6,301 nucleotides of DNA, taken from contig JACIXO010000081.1 of the NCBI GenBank assembly GCA_014360385.1, forward strand, positions 1-6,301. Reading direction: 5' to 3'. A model generated the notes under the pieces. The model was not told where the DNA came from, ran no database searches, and saw nothing but the letters and a program-made list of their open reading frames with translations. Shown here piece after piece: positions 1 to 5,697 of the stretch (its first letter is position 1; every line of letters begins with the position of its first letter). The DNA comes from Actinomycetota bacterium. GTDB lineage: Bacteria > Actinomycetota > Humimicrobiia > Humimicrobiales > Humimicrobiaceae. The position numbers were made by a program, and so were the translations under genes.

Positions 1-697
1 CGCCCGTGCCAAAAAGCTCGATATTTTTAAAACCTGAGTTTTTTACCATTTTCAAAAAAAGGTTAATCCTGAGAGTACACAGAAAAGATGTTTTCACAAA
101 AAAGTCAGAAATATTATTCTCCTCGCTTAACAAAATTGTCAGAAAATCAACACGAGTTTTGAGTTTACCATATTCGAAATGTTTTAAAAAAATATACTTT
201 ATTCCATCTTTCTCAAAAATCTTCGGATAATAAAACCTGTTTTCTTCTATGACTTTTGGCTCAAAATTTAAAAACTGAAATATAGCAAGGCCGCCTTTCA
301 CAAGTCTTCTCCTTGTGCTTTTCAGGGCAAGTTTTACCTTCCTCCTGTTACCCAGGATGGGGAGAGTGTTGCCAAGGCTTACTATAAGATCAAATTGTTC
401 AGTAAAAAGTCTATCTAAATCTTCAAATCCTCCCTTTACAAGCTCTACATTTGAAGATCTTATTACATTTTCCCTCGCATAACCCAGCCTATCTTCAGAA
501 GGATCTATCCCAACTACCCTTTCTACATAATTAGAAAAAAGTTGAACATGATGCCCTGTTCCACAGCCAATGTCAAGGACACTCTTAACATTTCGTTTTC
601 TTAAGACATCTATAAAAAAATCTTTCTCCTTCTCCAGTCTCTTTTCCCAATCAACCTGTAAGTCATAAAGTTCAGGTGTAAGTTCAAAAATTTTCAT
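1..697 (-). CDS. Class I SAM-dependent methyltransferase, C-terminus cut by window edge
   Basis: Reading the minus strand from the ATG at 697-695 gives 232 uninterrupted codons that run off the left edge, so the 3' end of the gene is missing. Motif I is clear at residues 40-48 (VLDIGCGTG), followed by the acidic ribose-binding position in VVGIDPS (D65). Later come FDLIVSLGNTLP (about 102-113) and LVKGGLAIFQFLNFE (about 132-146), in the order of a Rossmann-fold methyltransferase. The GN-T/S-L segment followed by a 'GG...F...N' strand resembles small-molecule N-methyltransferases of the glycine/sarcosine type, but that is only a family resemblance and the substrate is unknown. The last visible residues (SGFKNIELFG) look like the usual final strand, so probably only 10-30 residues are lost. 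An AAGGA ribosome site (704-708) sits 6 nt before the ATG. The protein is expected to be cytoplasmic. It shares direction with the DegV gene upstream, with a 114-bp gap that contains its own promoter. Confidence 0.92.
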   Translation of the reverse strand, partial: MKIFELTPELYDLQVDWEKRLEKEKDFFIDVLRKRNVKSVLDIGCGTGHHVQLFSNYVERVVGIDPSEDRLGYARENVIRSSNVELVKGGFEDLDRLFTEQFDLIVSLGNTLPILGNRRKVKLALKSTRRRLVKGGLAIFQFLNFEPKVIEENRFYYPKIFEKDGIKYIFLKHFEYGKLKTRVDFLTILLSEENNISDFFVKTSFLCTLRINLFLKMVKNSGFKNIELFGTG

Positions 698-749
698 AAT
701 TTGTCCTTCTGACTTGGAGCCAAAACGTGACAATAATTGCTAATTTTTA

Positions 750-758
750 ATTATACCA
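750..758 (-). promoter_or_regulatory. Extended -10 promoter of the methyltransferase gene
   Basis: On the minus strand the sequence reads TGGTATAAT, a perfect extended -10 (TG-n-TATAAT). It lies 53 nt before the methyltransferase ATG, which predicts a leader of roughly 45 nt. No good -35 hexamer is present at the normal spacing, which is tolerated for extended -10 promoters. The upstream edge of the element overlaps an inverted repeat (756-774). The promoter class is inferred from the match alone. Confidence 0.5.
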
Positions 759-774
759 GACGTGTCTAGTCCGG
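756..774 (-). repeat. Imperfect inverted repeat overlapping the methyltransferase promoter
   Basis: The arms are CCAGAC (756-761) and GTCCGG (769-774) around a 7-nt centre. On the minus strand they read CCGGAC...GTCTGG and can pair over 6 bp with one G-U pair. A smaller dyad, AGAC-GT-GTCT (758-767), lies inside. Its position directly upstream of the TATAAT would suit a repressor operator. It could instead be a weak hairpin after the DegV gene, but no run of U follows it. Confidence 0.4.
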
Positions 775-791
775 ATATATTTGATATATTT
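774..791. repeat. 9-bp tandem duplication in the methyltransferase/DegV gap
   Basis: The unit GATATATTT occurs twice head to tail (774-782 and 783-791), just downstream of the DegV stop codon. It is AT-rich and short, so chance is possible, but similar duplications occur in other gaps of this window. Confidence 0.6.
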
Positions 792-811
792 ATTCGAAAA
801 CACTTCCAAAT

Positions 812-1660
812 CTATTCCTCAAAAAAGGTAATCCCGAGACCACCAATTCCAAGGTGGGAGCCCACAACTATTCCTATATTTGTTCTTATTATCTGAGCTG
901 GATTGAATCTTTCTCTTATTCTTTCTTCCATCTCATTGGCTTCTTCTTTTGAGGAAACATCTCCAATCGAAACAGTTAGCTTTCCTCTCCCGGAAACTAG
1001 ACTCTCCATAGAGTCTAACAATTCCTTTTTGGCTAATTCCCACTTCCTTGTATTTTTGTACAGAGAAACTTCTCCATCCCTTAGAGTAAGAATAGGCTTT
1101 ATCTCCAGAAGGCTTGCCAGTTTCCCCTTGATTTTGTTTACCCTTCCTCCTTTAATCAGATTTTCAAGAGACTTTGGCAGAAAAAACGAATTTATTTTCT
1201 TTCTAAAGTTTATTATTTCACTTATTATCTCATTTTTTGTTACGCCTTCTTTGGCCATTTTGGCCGCCTTTAAGGCCAGGAAGCCACATGGCATGTGCAC
1301 AAGTTCTGAATCCACAAGCTCTACTTTTCCTTTTTCGAACTGATTTGCCGCTATTTCTGCTGAATTCAAAGTGCCCGAAAGCTTACGAGATATATGTATG
1401 GAGATAATCTCCCTTCCCTGGTTGATTAAATCACTGTAAACTCTTAAAAAGTCCCCGGGTGTGGGCTGAGATGCTTTGGGCATTTCTGTGGAAGCCTGCA
1501 TCATTCTGTAAAAATCCTCCGGCTTAATACTTATTCCATCATCTAAATATGTTTTTCCCTCAAACACCACAGACAACGGAACCACAAGAAGGCCATAACC
1601 TTCATAAAGATATCCTGGTAAATCAGAAGTACTGTCAGTAACAATTGTAATTTCACCCAC
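812..1660 (-). CDS. DegV family fatty-acid-binding protein
   Basis: This 282-residue protein has the normal length of the DegV family (COG1307/PF02645), a two-domain fold that binds one long-chain fatty acid. In some Gram-positive bacteria members act as FakB subunits, presenting fatty acid to the kinase FakA. Visible family motifs are VTDSTSDLP (7-15), SQPTPGDF (64-71), HISRKLSGTLNSA (89-101), VELVDSE (113-119), the SLENLIKGGRV segment (164-174), LEIKPIL (185-191) and the C-terminal VVGSHLGIGGLG (265-276), whose His269 is the position expected near the ligand carboxylate. The usual GxHxGPG carries Ile at the Pro position (272). The start is GTG, chosen because the protein begins directly at the conserved first strand and an excellent AAAGGAGGG site precedes it. 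No FakA-like kinase gene is nearby, so the pathway partner is unknown. The protein is likely cytosolic. Confidence 0.95.
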   Translation of the reverse strand: MGEITIVTDSTSDLPGYLYEGYGLLVVPLSVVFEGKTYLDDGISIKPEDFYRMMQASTEMPKASQPTPGDFLRVYSDLINQGREIISIHISRKLSGTLNSAEIAANQFEKGKVELVDSELVHMPCGFLALKAAKMAKEGVTKNEIISEIINFRKKINSFFLPKSLENLIKGGRVNKIKGKLASLLEIKPILTLRDGEVSLYKNTRKWELAKKELLDSMESLVSGRGKLTVSIGDVSSKEEANEMEERIRERFNPAQIIRTNIGIVVGSHLGIGGLGITFFEE

Positions 1661-1664
1661 GAAT

Positions 1665-1673
1665 CCCTCCTTT
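1665..1673 (-). promoter_or_regulatory. Strong Shine-Dalgarno site deciding the GTG start of the DegV gene
   Basis: On the minus strand AAAGGAGGG ends 4 nt before the GTG at 1660-1658. It is nearly the full anti-Shine-Dalgarno complement and supports the GTG start. Confidence 0.85.
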
Positions 1674-1701
1674 CCTCATTTTTTGTCTCTCTGCTCGAAG
1701 G

Positions 1702-1730
1702 TAGAAGGTATATGGAATAGAAGGTATATG
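1702..1730. repeat. 13-bp direct repeat upstream of the DegV gene
   Basis: TAGAAGGTATATG occurs at 1702-1714 and 1718-1730, separated by GAA, giving a 16-bp period. It lies 42-70 nt before the DegV start, inside the probable leader or promoter. Such closely spaced identical sites could bind a regulator in tandem or could be a simple slippage duplication. Confidence 0.7.
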
Positions 1731-1996
1731 CGACATTATTTTCAATACTTTTCTTACAAAAGCATTGTATAACAAAAGTGCGCAAATTAGTATGAGAAAA
1801 GTAAAACTATTAAGTTTGCCATCCCACACCCTAATATCCTATACCTCTAGAAATAATATCCTTCAGGAAAGACAGAGTTTCTCCGAGTTCAGAAAGAAGC
1901 TACTTACAGCTCTTAGAAACGAAAAATCTTCTCACCTTACAAAATTGTTGATAGATTCTTTCTGCTTTAGTAAACTTTTAAATGAGCAAAGATGAG

Positions 1997-2022
1997 TCTT
2001 AGATAATCTTAGATAATCTTAG
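1997..2022. repeat. 10-bp tandem repeat just before the nuclease gene
   Basis: The unit TCTTAGATAA occurs at 1997-2006 and 2007-2016, with a partial third copy (TCTTAG) to 2022. It ends 20 nt before the nuclease ATG, where a ribosome site and leader would be expected. Confidence 0.75.
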
Positions 2023-2042
2023 CAAAGCATAAAGCGCCAGAA

Positions 2043-3245
2043 ATGAAAATCGCAATAACAGCAGACATACATTTAAAAAAGAAAAACGAGACTCCTGAGA
2101 GATGGAACGCAATTTATAACATTGTCCAACAAATGCGCTCCGAGAACATTGACACACTTATTATAGCAGGTGACCTTTTCGACAAAGAAACTCAGAATTA
2201 CTCCGAATTTGATGAATTTTGTAAAAAAGAAAGCTACATACATAGTACAAACTATCTAAACAACAAAACCAAGTCAATAAATAATCAAGATAGTGAAGAT
2301 AATAAGAGTAGTAAAGGTAATGAAAATCAAAATGGCGGTGGCGAAAACAGTACTAATGGAAGAATTAAATTCTATATAATCCCGGGGAATCACGATCCTT
2401 CTCTCCGACCGGGTTTTTTTACTTCAGGAAATATCAAGGTTATAACCAGTCCTTCTGTAATAACATCTTCAGCAAACCATTCTGGAAAAAATGCAATTAA
2501 GTTTTTTTTAATACCTTACACTCCTGCAAAATCTATAGGTGAGGTTATAGCTGAAGAAAAAGAAAAAAATAACATTCCTTCTAACCCCTGGATTCTTGTG
2601 GGACACGGAGATTATATAGCAGGATTGCGTGAACCAAACCCCTATGAACCAGGTATTTACATGCCTTTAACTCGAAACGACATTGATTACTATAATCCGG
2701 ACAGAGTCATATTAGGTCATATACACAAAAAAATGAGCCTGGGTAAAGTTTACTACCCAGGATCTCCATGCGGCCTGGATATAAATGAAACTGGAAAGAG
2801 AAGTTTCTTAATCATTGACACAGACACTCTTGAAATAATAGAAAAAAATGTCAAAACTGATTATATATTCTTCAATGAAACCCTGATAGTTCTTCCCACA
2901 ACTAACGAATTCGACTATATCAAAGAAAAAATATCAAAAATGATTAAAAAATGGGAAGCAGAAGAAGAAAATATACAGAAAATAAGAATTCGCCTTAAAG
3001 TCAAAGGATTTACATCCGACAGAAATAAACTATTTAATGTAATTAAAGAGTCACTTAAAAACTTTTCCTTCTATAACAATGAGGAACCTGACTTAACTGA
3101 GGTTTTATTATTTAGCGATCCGGAAAGAATAACCATAATTGAAAAAGTAAGAGACCAGATAGAAAAACTTGAATGGAATGAGGAACCTGCCACAAAAGAT
3201 GATATCCTGGAAAAGGCTTTGCATTTAGTTTTAAGAGAAATCTAG
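2043..3245 (+). CDS. Mre11/SbcD-like (YhaO-type) metallophosphoesterase, probable DNA nuclease
   Basis: This 400-residue protein belongs to the calcineurin-like phosphoesterases of the Mre11/SbcD/YhaO branch, two-metal (usually Mn) enzymes that cut DNA together with a Rad50-type ATPase. All family motifs are present in order: DIH (D8, H10), GDLFD (D44), GNHD (N116, H117), GHGD (H188) and GHIH (H226, H228), then the YYPGSP strand (237-242) that usually closes the domain. Residues from about 265 to 400 form a charged C-terminal part, where capping and ATPase-binding regions lie in relatives. The catalytic core is therefore intact. Residues about 62-106 are an unusual hydrophilic insertion rich in Asn, Ser, Lys and Gly between motifs II and III. 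The ATG start gives the typical MKIAITADIHL opening, and the upstream in-frame stop (2010-2012) leaves no earlier start. There is no clear Shine-Dalgarno site. It is the first gene of a two-gene unit with the ATPase 53 bp downstream. The nuclease assignment is firm by family; the biological substrate is not known. Confidence 0.93.
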   Translation: MKIAITADIHLKKKNETPERWNAIYNIVQQMRSENIDTLIIAGDLFDKETQNYSEFDEFCKKESYIHSTNYLNNKTKSINNQDSEDNKSSKGNENQNGGGENSTNGRIKFYIIPGNHDPSLRPGFFTSGNIKVITSPSVITSSANHSGKNAIKFFLIPYTPAKSIGEVIAEEKEKNNIPSNPWILVGHGDYIAGLREPNPYEPGIYMPLTRNDIDYYNPDRVILGHIHKKMSLGKVYYPGSPCGLDINETGKRSFLIIDTDTLEIIEKNVKTDYIFFNETLIVLPTTNEFDYIKEKISKMIKKWEAEEENIQKIRIRLKVKGFTSDRNKLFNVIKESLKNFSFYNNEEPDLTEVLLFSDPERITIIEKVRDQIEKLEWNEEPATKDDILEKALHLVLREI

Positions 3246-3247
3246 GC

Positions 3248-3264
3248 TTTTGCAAATTGCAAAA
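3248..3264. repeat. Perfect dyad between the nuclease and ATPase genes
   Basis: TTTTGCAA and TTGCAAAA are perfect 8-bp arms around a single central A. The dyad begins 3 nt after the nuclease stop codon and ends 34 nt before the ATPase ATG. As DNA it could be an operator. As RNA it could fold into a short stem (about 6 bp with a 5-nt loop) that trims or moderates transcript passage between the two genes. It is not followed by a U-tract, so it is not a standard terminator. Confidence 0.6.
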
Positions 3265-3298
3265 TCTGGACAATACCAAACTAAGAAGCAAATAAGTT

Positions 3299-5473
3299 AT
3301 GCCAATAAGAATCAAAAGTATATCAGTAAAAGACCTCGGTCCAATAAAAAATCTGGAAGTAAAATTTGATCTTTTTAACCTTATATATAGTAAAAACGAA
3401 AGAGGTAAAACTTTTCTTACAGAGTTTATTATCCGTTCCCTGTTTAGAAATATAACACGCTGGAGTTATTTAAGAAAAGGTGGCAAAGGTAAAGTTGTAG
3501 TTGATGGGCTTGAAAATTCCTCAATTGAGTTTTATCCTGCATCTAAAAAAAAGCTTGAAGACTACTGGCAAGAAGATGAGAAAGGGATTCCTCTTTCAAT
3601 GGCAAAACTTTTAGTAGTAAGAGGAGGAGAAGCAGGGATAGAAAGCGATGAGGAAGGTATAAGTAAATTTATGATTAAGGAAGTTCTGTCAGGCATAAAT
3701 ATTCTTGATAAAATTGATAAAGATAGTAATATTCCTGCAACTATAAAAAAGGCAGAAATAGAAAGTGGCCAAATAATTATATCCCGACAGGGTGAAGGAA
3801 AAAAACTCGACGATGCAAAACAAAAGCTAAGAAAACTTGAAGAATTATTTGAAAAAATAGAATCCCAATATACGCAAGGCATTCTAAAAACCTACAAATC
3901 AGAAGAAAAAATACTTAAGGATAGACTTGAGCTTATTAAAAAAGCTAAAAGACATCTCGCCTACAAGACTTCTGAAGAAGTAAAAAGGTTAGCTGAAATC
4001 CTGAAGGAAATTCCTGAAGATAAGCTTAGTGAAATCGAAAAAGATATCACCCGTTATACAGAGAAGAAAAACTTCTACAACGACCAGAAAGAAAAATATA
4101 ACATAGCACTTGAAAAAAGCAAAGACTTTGACTGGCTGGAAAAAGCAACTTCCGTATATAAGGAATTGCTTTTAGAGGATACAAAAAAACAAGGTAAACT
4201 TTCACCTTTGATGTCTACTTCGGGAATTATTAGCTGGGTTTTGTTCTGGGTTTTAATTTCAATTTTTATAACTTTTTTTATCTCTCGCAACTTTTCCATT
4301 TATCCAATAAATGAAATGTCTATTCTTCCACTACTCTTCTTAATAATGCTCTTTTGCACTACAGGAGTAGCTATATTCCTCGTATTACATTTCTATGCAA
4401 AAAAAATGCATAATTATGCAAACCAGCTACTACAGAACGAGGAACTTAACAAAATAAGACTTGATTTCAAAACCAGAACCGGGAAAGAACTTACAAGCAT
4501 AGTAGATCTGGAAAATGAGCTAAAAAACCAGGGAGAATATAATAGCCAGGCAAAGACAATAAGAAGCGAGCTTAATGCAATAGAACTTGATTTAAAAAAG
4601 CTTTCTTTCCAAATTGAGAAAGATATGCTGGATATAACAGGTGAGAAAGTTGAAGAAAAAGATTGGGATAAAAAAGTTGAAGAGCTAAAGAGAAAAAATA
4701 GAGAACTTAAAGATATGCTAGACAGGGAAAGAGAAAAGCTAAATAAGTTAAACATTCCTGAAATAGATTACTTAACAGAATGTGTAAGTGAAATATACTC
4801 TCCTGATAAATATGAAGAAGTTAAATTAGAACTTGAAAATATAAGCAAAAAAATTGAAGAACAAGAAGGAAAACTTACAAGTCTAAAATATGAAATTTGT
4901 AAGGAGACTGGAGATGACCCTAGCATTGGCTGGGATGCTCTTATAGAAAGTCTACAAAAGAAAATATGGGAGGCAAAAGAAGAGTTAAGAGAAATAACTT
5001 CCAGTATTGCAGCTGGAATTATAGTTCACAATATTGTTTCAGAGCTAAAAGAAGAAGAGGATATAAAAATTCAAAAAGGGCTGGAATCCAGTATGGTGCT
5101 AAATCCTTTAAATGAGATCACTAAAAGATATAATAAACTTTTCCTGGAAGGGGAAAAATTATTTGTATCAGATAATTATGAAAGCTTTGAACTAAAAGAC
5201 TTAAGTACAGGAGCAAGAGAACAGGTAATGCTGGCATTAAGAATTGGATTTGGCTCCAGTCTGTTAAGAGGAGACAGTCTCTTTCTTATATTGGATGATG
5301 CTTTTCAGCACTCAGACTGGGAAAAAAGAAAGATTATCATAGACAAGCTTTCAGATATTGCAAAGAATGGATGGCAGATAATCTACCTAACGATGGACGA
5401 CCATATAAAAAGTTTATTTAACGAGGTTGGCAGGAAGTTTCCCGAAGGCCAATATGTAAGTATCGAATTGTAA
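3299..5473 (+). CDS. Rad50/SbcC-like (YhaN-type) ATPase with central membrane hairpin
   Basis: This 724-residue protein has split ABC/SMC-type ATPase halves joined by coiled coils. The N-terminal half holds a divergent P-loop, YSKNERGKTFL (30-40; K37, T38), after the typical IKSISVKDLGPIKNL opening. The C-terminal half holds the signature LSTGAREQ (635-642), Walker B LFLILDDAF (661-669), the D-loop HSD (671-673) and a final strand IIYLTMDDH (694-702). The arms (about 165-300 and 366-590) are Lys/Glu-rich with coiled-coil character. Between them two hydrophobic stretches (about 309-329 and 341-365) look like a transmembrane hairpin, in place of the CXXC zinc hook of Rad50/SbcC. The only cysteines are C353, C495 and C534. 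The layout matches YhaN of Bacillus, the partner of the YhaO nuclease, although this protein is shorter. It likely acts at the membrane, gating the upstream nuclease by ATP. It is probably co-transcribed after a 53-bp gap. The ATG lacks a strong ribosome site. A 14-bp tandem repeat covers the stop codon. Confidence 0.93.
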   Translation: MPIRIKSISVKDLGPIKNLEVKFDLFNLIYSKNERGKTFLTEFIIRSLFRNITRWSYLRKGGKGKVVVDGLENSSIEFYPASKKKLEDYWQEDEKGIPLSMAKLLVVRGGEAGIESDEEGISKFMIKEVLSGINILDKIDKDSNIPATIKKAEIESGQIIISRQGEGKKLDDAKQKLRKLEELFEKIESQYTQGILKTYKSEEKILKDRLELIKKAKRHLAYKTSEEVKRLAEILKEIPEDKLSEIEKDITRYTEKKNFYNDQKEKYNIALEKSKDFDWLEKATSVYKELLLEDTKKQGKLSPLMSTSGIISWVLFWVLISIFITFFISRNFSIYPINEMSILPLLFLIMLFCTTGVAIFLVLHFYAKKMHNYANQLLQNEELNKIRLDFKTRTGKELTSIVDLENELKNQGEYNSQAKTIRSELNAIELDLKKLSFQIEKDMLDITGEKVEEKDWDKKVEELKRKNRELKDMLDREREKLNKLNIPEIDYLTECVSEIYSPDKYEEVKLELENISKKIEEQEGKLTSLKYEICKETGDDPSIGWDALIESLQKKIWEAKEELREITSSIAAGIIVHNIVSELKEEEDIKIQKGLESSMVLNPLNEITKRYNKLFLEGEKLFVSDNYESFELKDLSTGAREQVMLALRIGFGSSLLRGDSLFLILDDAFQHSDWEKRKIIIDKLSDIAKNGWQIIYLTMDDHIKSLFNEVGRKFPEGQYVSIEL

Positions 5474-5483
5474 GTATCGAATT
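5456..5483. repeat. 14-bp tandem duplication covering the ATPase stop codon
   Basis: GTAAGTATCGAATT occurs at 5456-5469 and 5470-5483, directly abutting. The first copy encodes the final residues SIE and part of the last Leu codon. The stop TAA (5471-5473) lies at the start of the second copy. Removing one copy would still end the protein after the same Leu, with TAG, so the duplication is neutral for the product. Confidence 0.85.
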
Positions 5484-5564
5484 GTAGTTAAACCTGGCAC
5501 TCTGATATGAACTTATCCATAGACAAACATAACACACTTAACAATCAAATATGACTTAAAAAGA

Positions 5565-5621
5565 TAATTAAAAAGATAAGATGTAATTAAAAAGATAAGA
5601 TGTAATTAAAAAGATAAGATG
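5565..5621. repeat. 19-bp unit, three perfect tandem copies
   Basis: TAATTAAAAAGATAAGATG is present three times without spacers (5565-5583, 5584-5602, 5603-5621), preceded by a partial copy (TTAAAAAGATAA, about 5555-5566). It is non-coding and AT-rich and lies just upstream of the promoter of the Mth938-like gene. The absence of spacers excludes a CRISPR array. It may be an upstream (UP-like) AT-rich element, a protein-binding array, or a variable-number repeat. Confidence 0.9.
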
Positions 5622-5627
5622 CAAATG

Positions 5628-5656
5628 TTGGCCTTATATAGATGGCTTCATATACT
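5628..5656 (+). promoter_or_regulatory. Sigma-70-like promoter of the Mth938-domain gene
   Basis: TTGGCC (5628-5633, 4/6 to TTGACA) and TATACT (5651-5656, 5/6 to TATAAT) are separated by exactly 17 nt. The predicted start is near 5663, giving a leader of about 49 nt before the ATG at 5712. The AT-rich 19-bp repeats end just before the -35. Confidence 0.5.
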
Positions 5657-5668
5657 GCTTCATATACT
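5645..5668. repeat. 12-bp tandem duplication that copies the -10 hexamer
   Basis: GCTTCATATACT is repeated head to tail (5645-5656, 5657-5668), so TATACT occurs at 5651-5656 and again at 5663-5668. Only the first copy has a -35 at 17 nt. Confidence 0.85.
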
Positions 5669-5672
5669 TTTA

Positions 5673-5684
5673 ATTTAGCTAAAT
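5673..5684. promoter_or_regulatory. Perfect 12-bp palindrome in the leader, possible operator
   Basis: ATTTAGCTAAAT is perfectly self-complementary. It would lie about 10-22 nt after the predicted transcription start and 27 nt before the Mth938-like ATG, a common place for a repressor site. Being AT-rich and short, it could be chance. Confidence 0.35.
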
Positions 5685-5697
5685 GAGCTTCTGTAAG

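Larger units (their letters stand above)
1661..2042. other. Long divergent intergenic region without a convincing gene
   Basis: This 382-bp gap separates the leftward DegV gene from the rightward nuclease/ATPase unit and should hold promoters for both. Candidates are weak. On the minus strand an extended -10 (TG-T-TATACA, hexamer at 1766-1771) lies about 105 nt before the DegV start, partly within a small inverted repeat (TACAA/TTGTA, 1755-1769). On the plus strand TTGCCA (1816-1821) is followed after 18 nt by TATACC (1840-1845). This would leave a leader of about 190 nt before the nuclease gene. Two short tandem repeats (1702-1730 and 1997-2022) lie inside. A 76-codon open frame (1765-1995) has no ribosome site and no recognisable protein, and I do not call it. 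I recognise no riboswitch or RNA gene. Confidence 0.6.

Noticed and set aside
756..774. Intrinsic terminator after the DegV gene
   Set aside because: The stem is only 6 bp with a wobble pair and is followed by TATAATTAAAAATT rather than a T-run; the operator reading fits better.
903..1343. Long antisense open frame inside the DegV gene
   Set aside because: It is a shadow of the real gene, with a Ser/Leu/Phe-rich translation typical of the complement of Lys/Glu-rich coding sequence.
1543..1785. 80-codon open frame on the minus strand overlapping the DegV start
   Set aside because: It overlaps the N-terminal part of the DegV gene and its ribosome site in another frame and has no family resemblance.
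1765..1995. 76-codon open frame on the plus strand in the divergent gap
   Set aside because: It has no ribosome site at either possible ATG (1765 or 1792), its composition (Ser/Leu/Lys-rich) fits chance reading, no family is recognisable and it overlaps likely promoter DNA for the DegV gene. A conserved homologue would overturn this.
4414..4755. Antisense open frame inside the ATPase coiled-coil region
   Set aside because: Its translation is almost all Ser, Leu and Phe, the mirror of Lys/Glu-rich coiled coil, and it has no start signals.
5507..5554. 15-codon open frame after the ATPase gene
   Set aside because: There is no ribosome site and no recognisable content, and the length is expected by chance.
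5565..5621. CRISPR array
   Set aside because: The three 19-bp repeats are contiguous with no spacers, and no cas gene is present.
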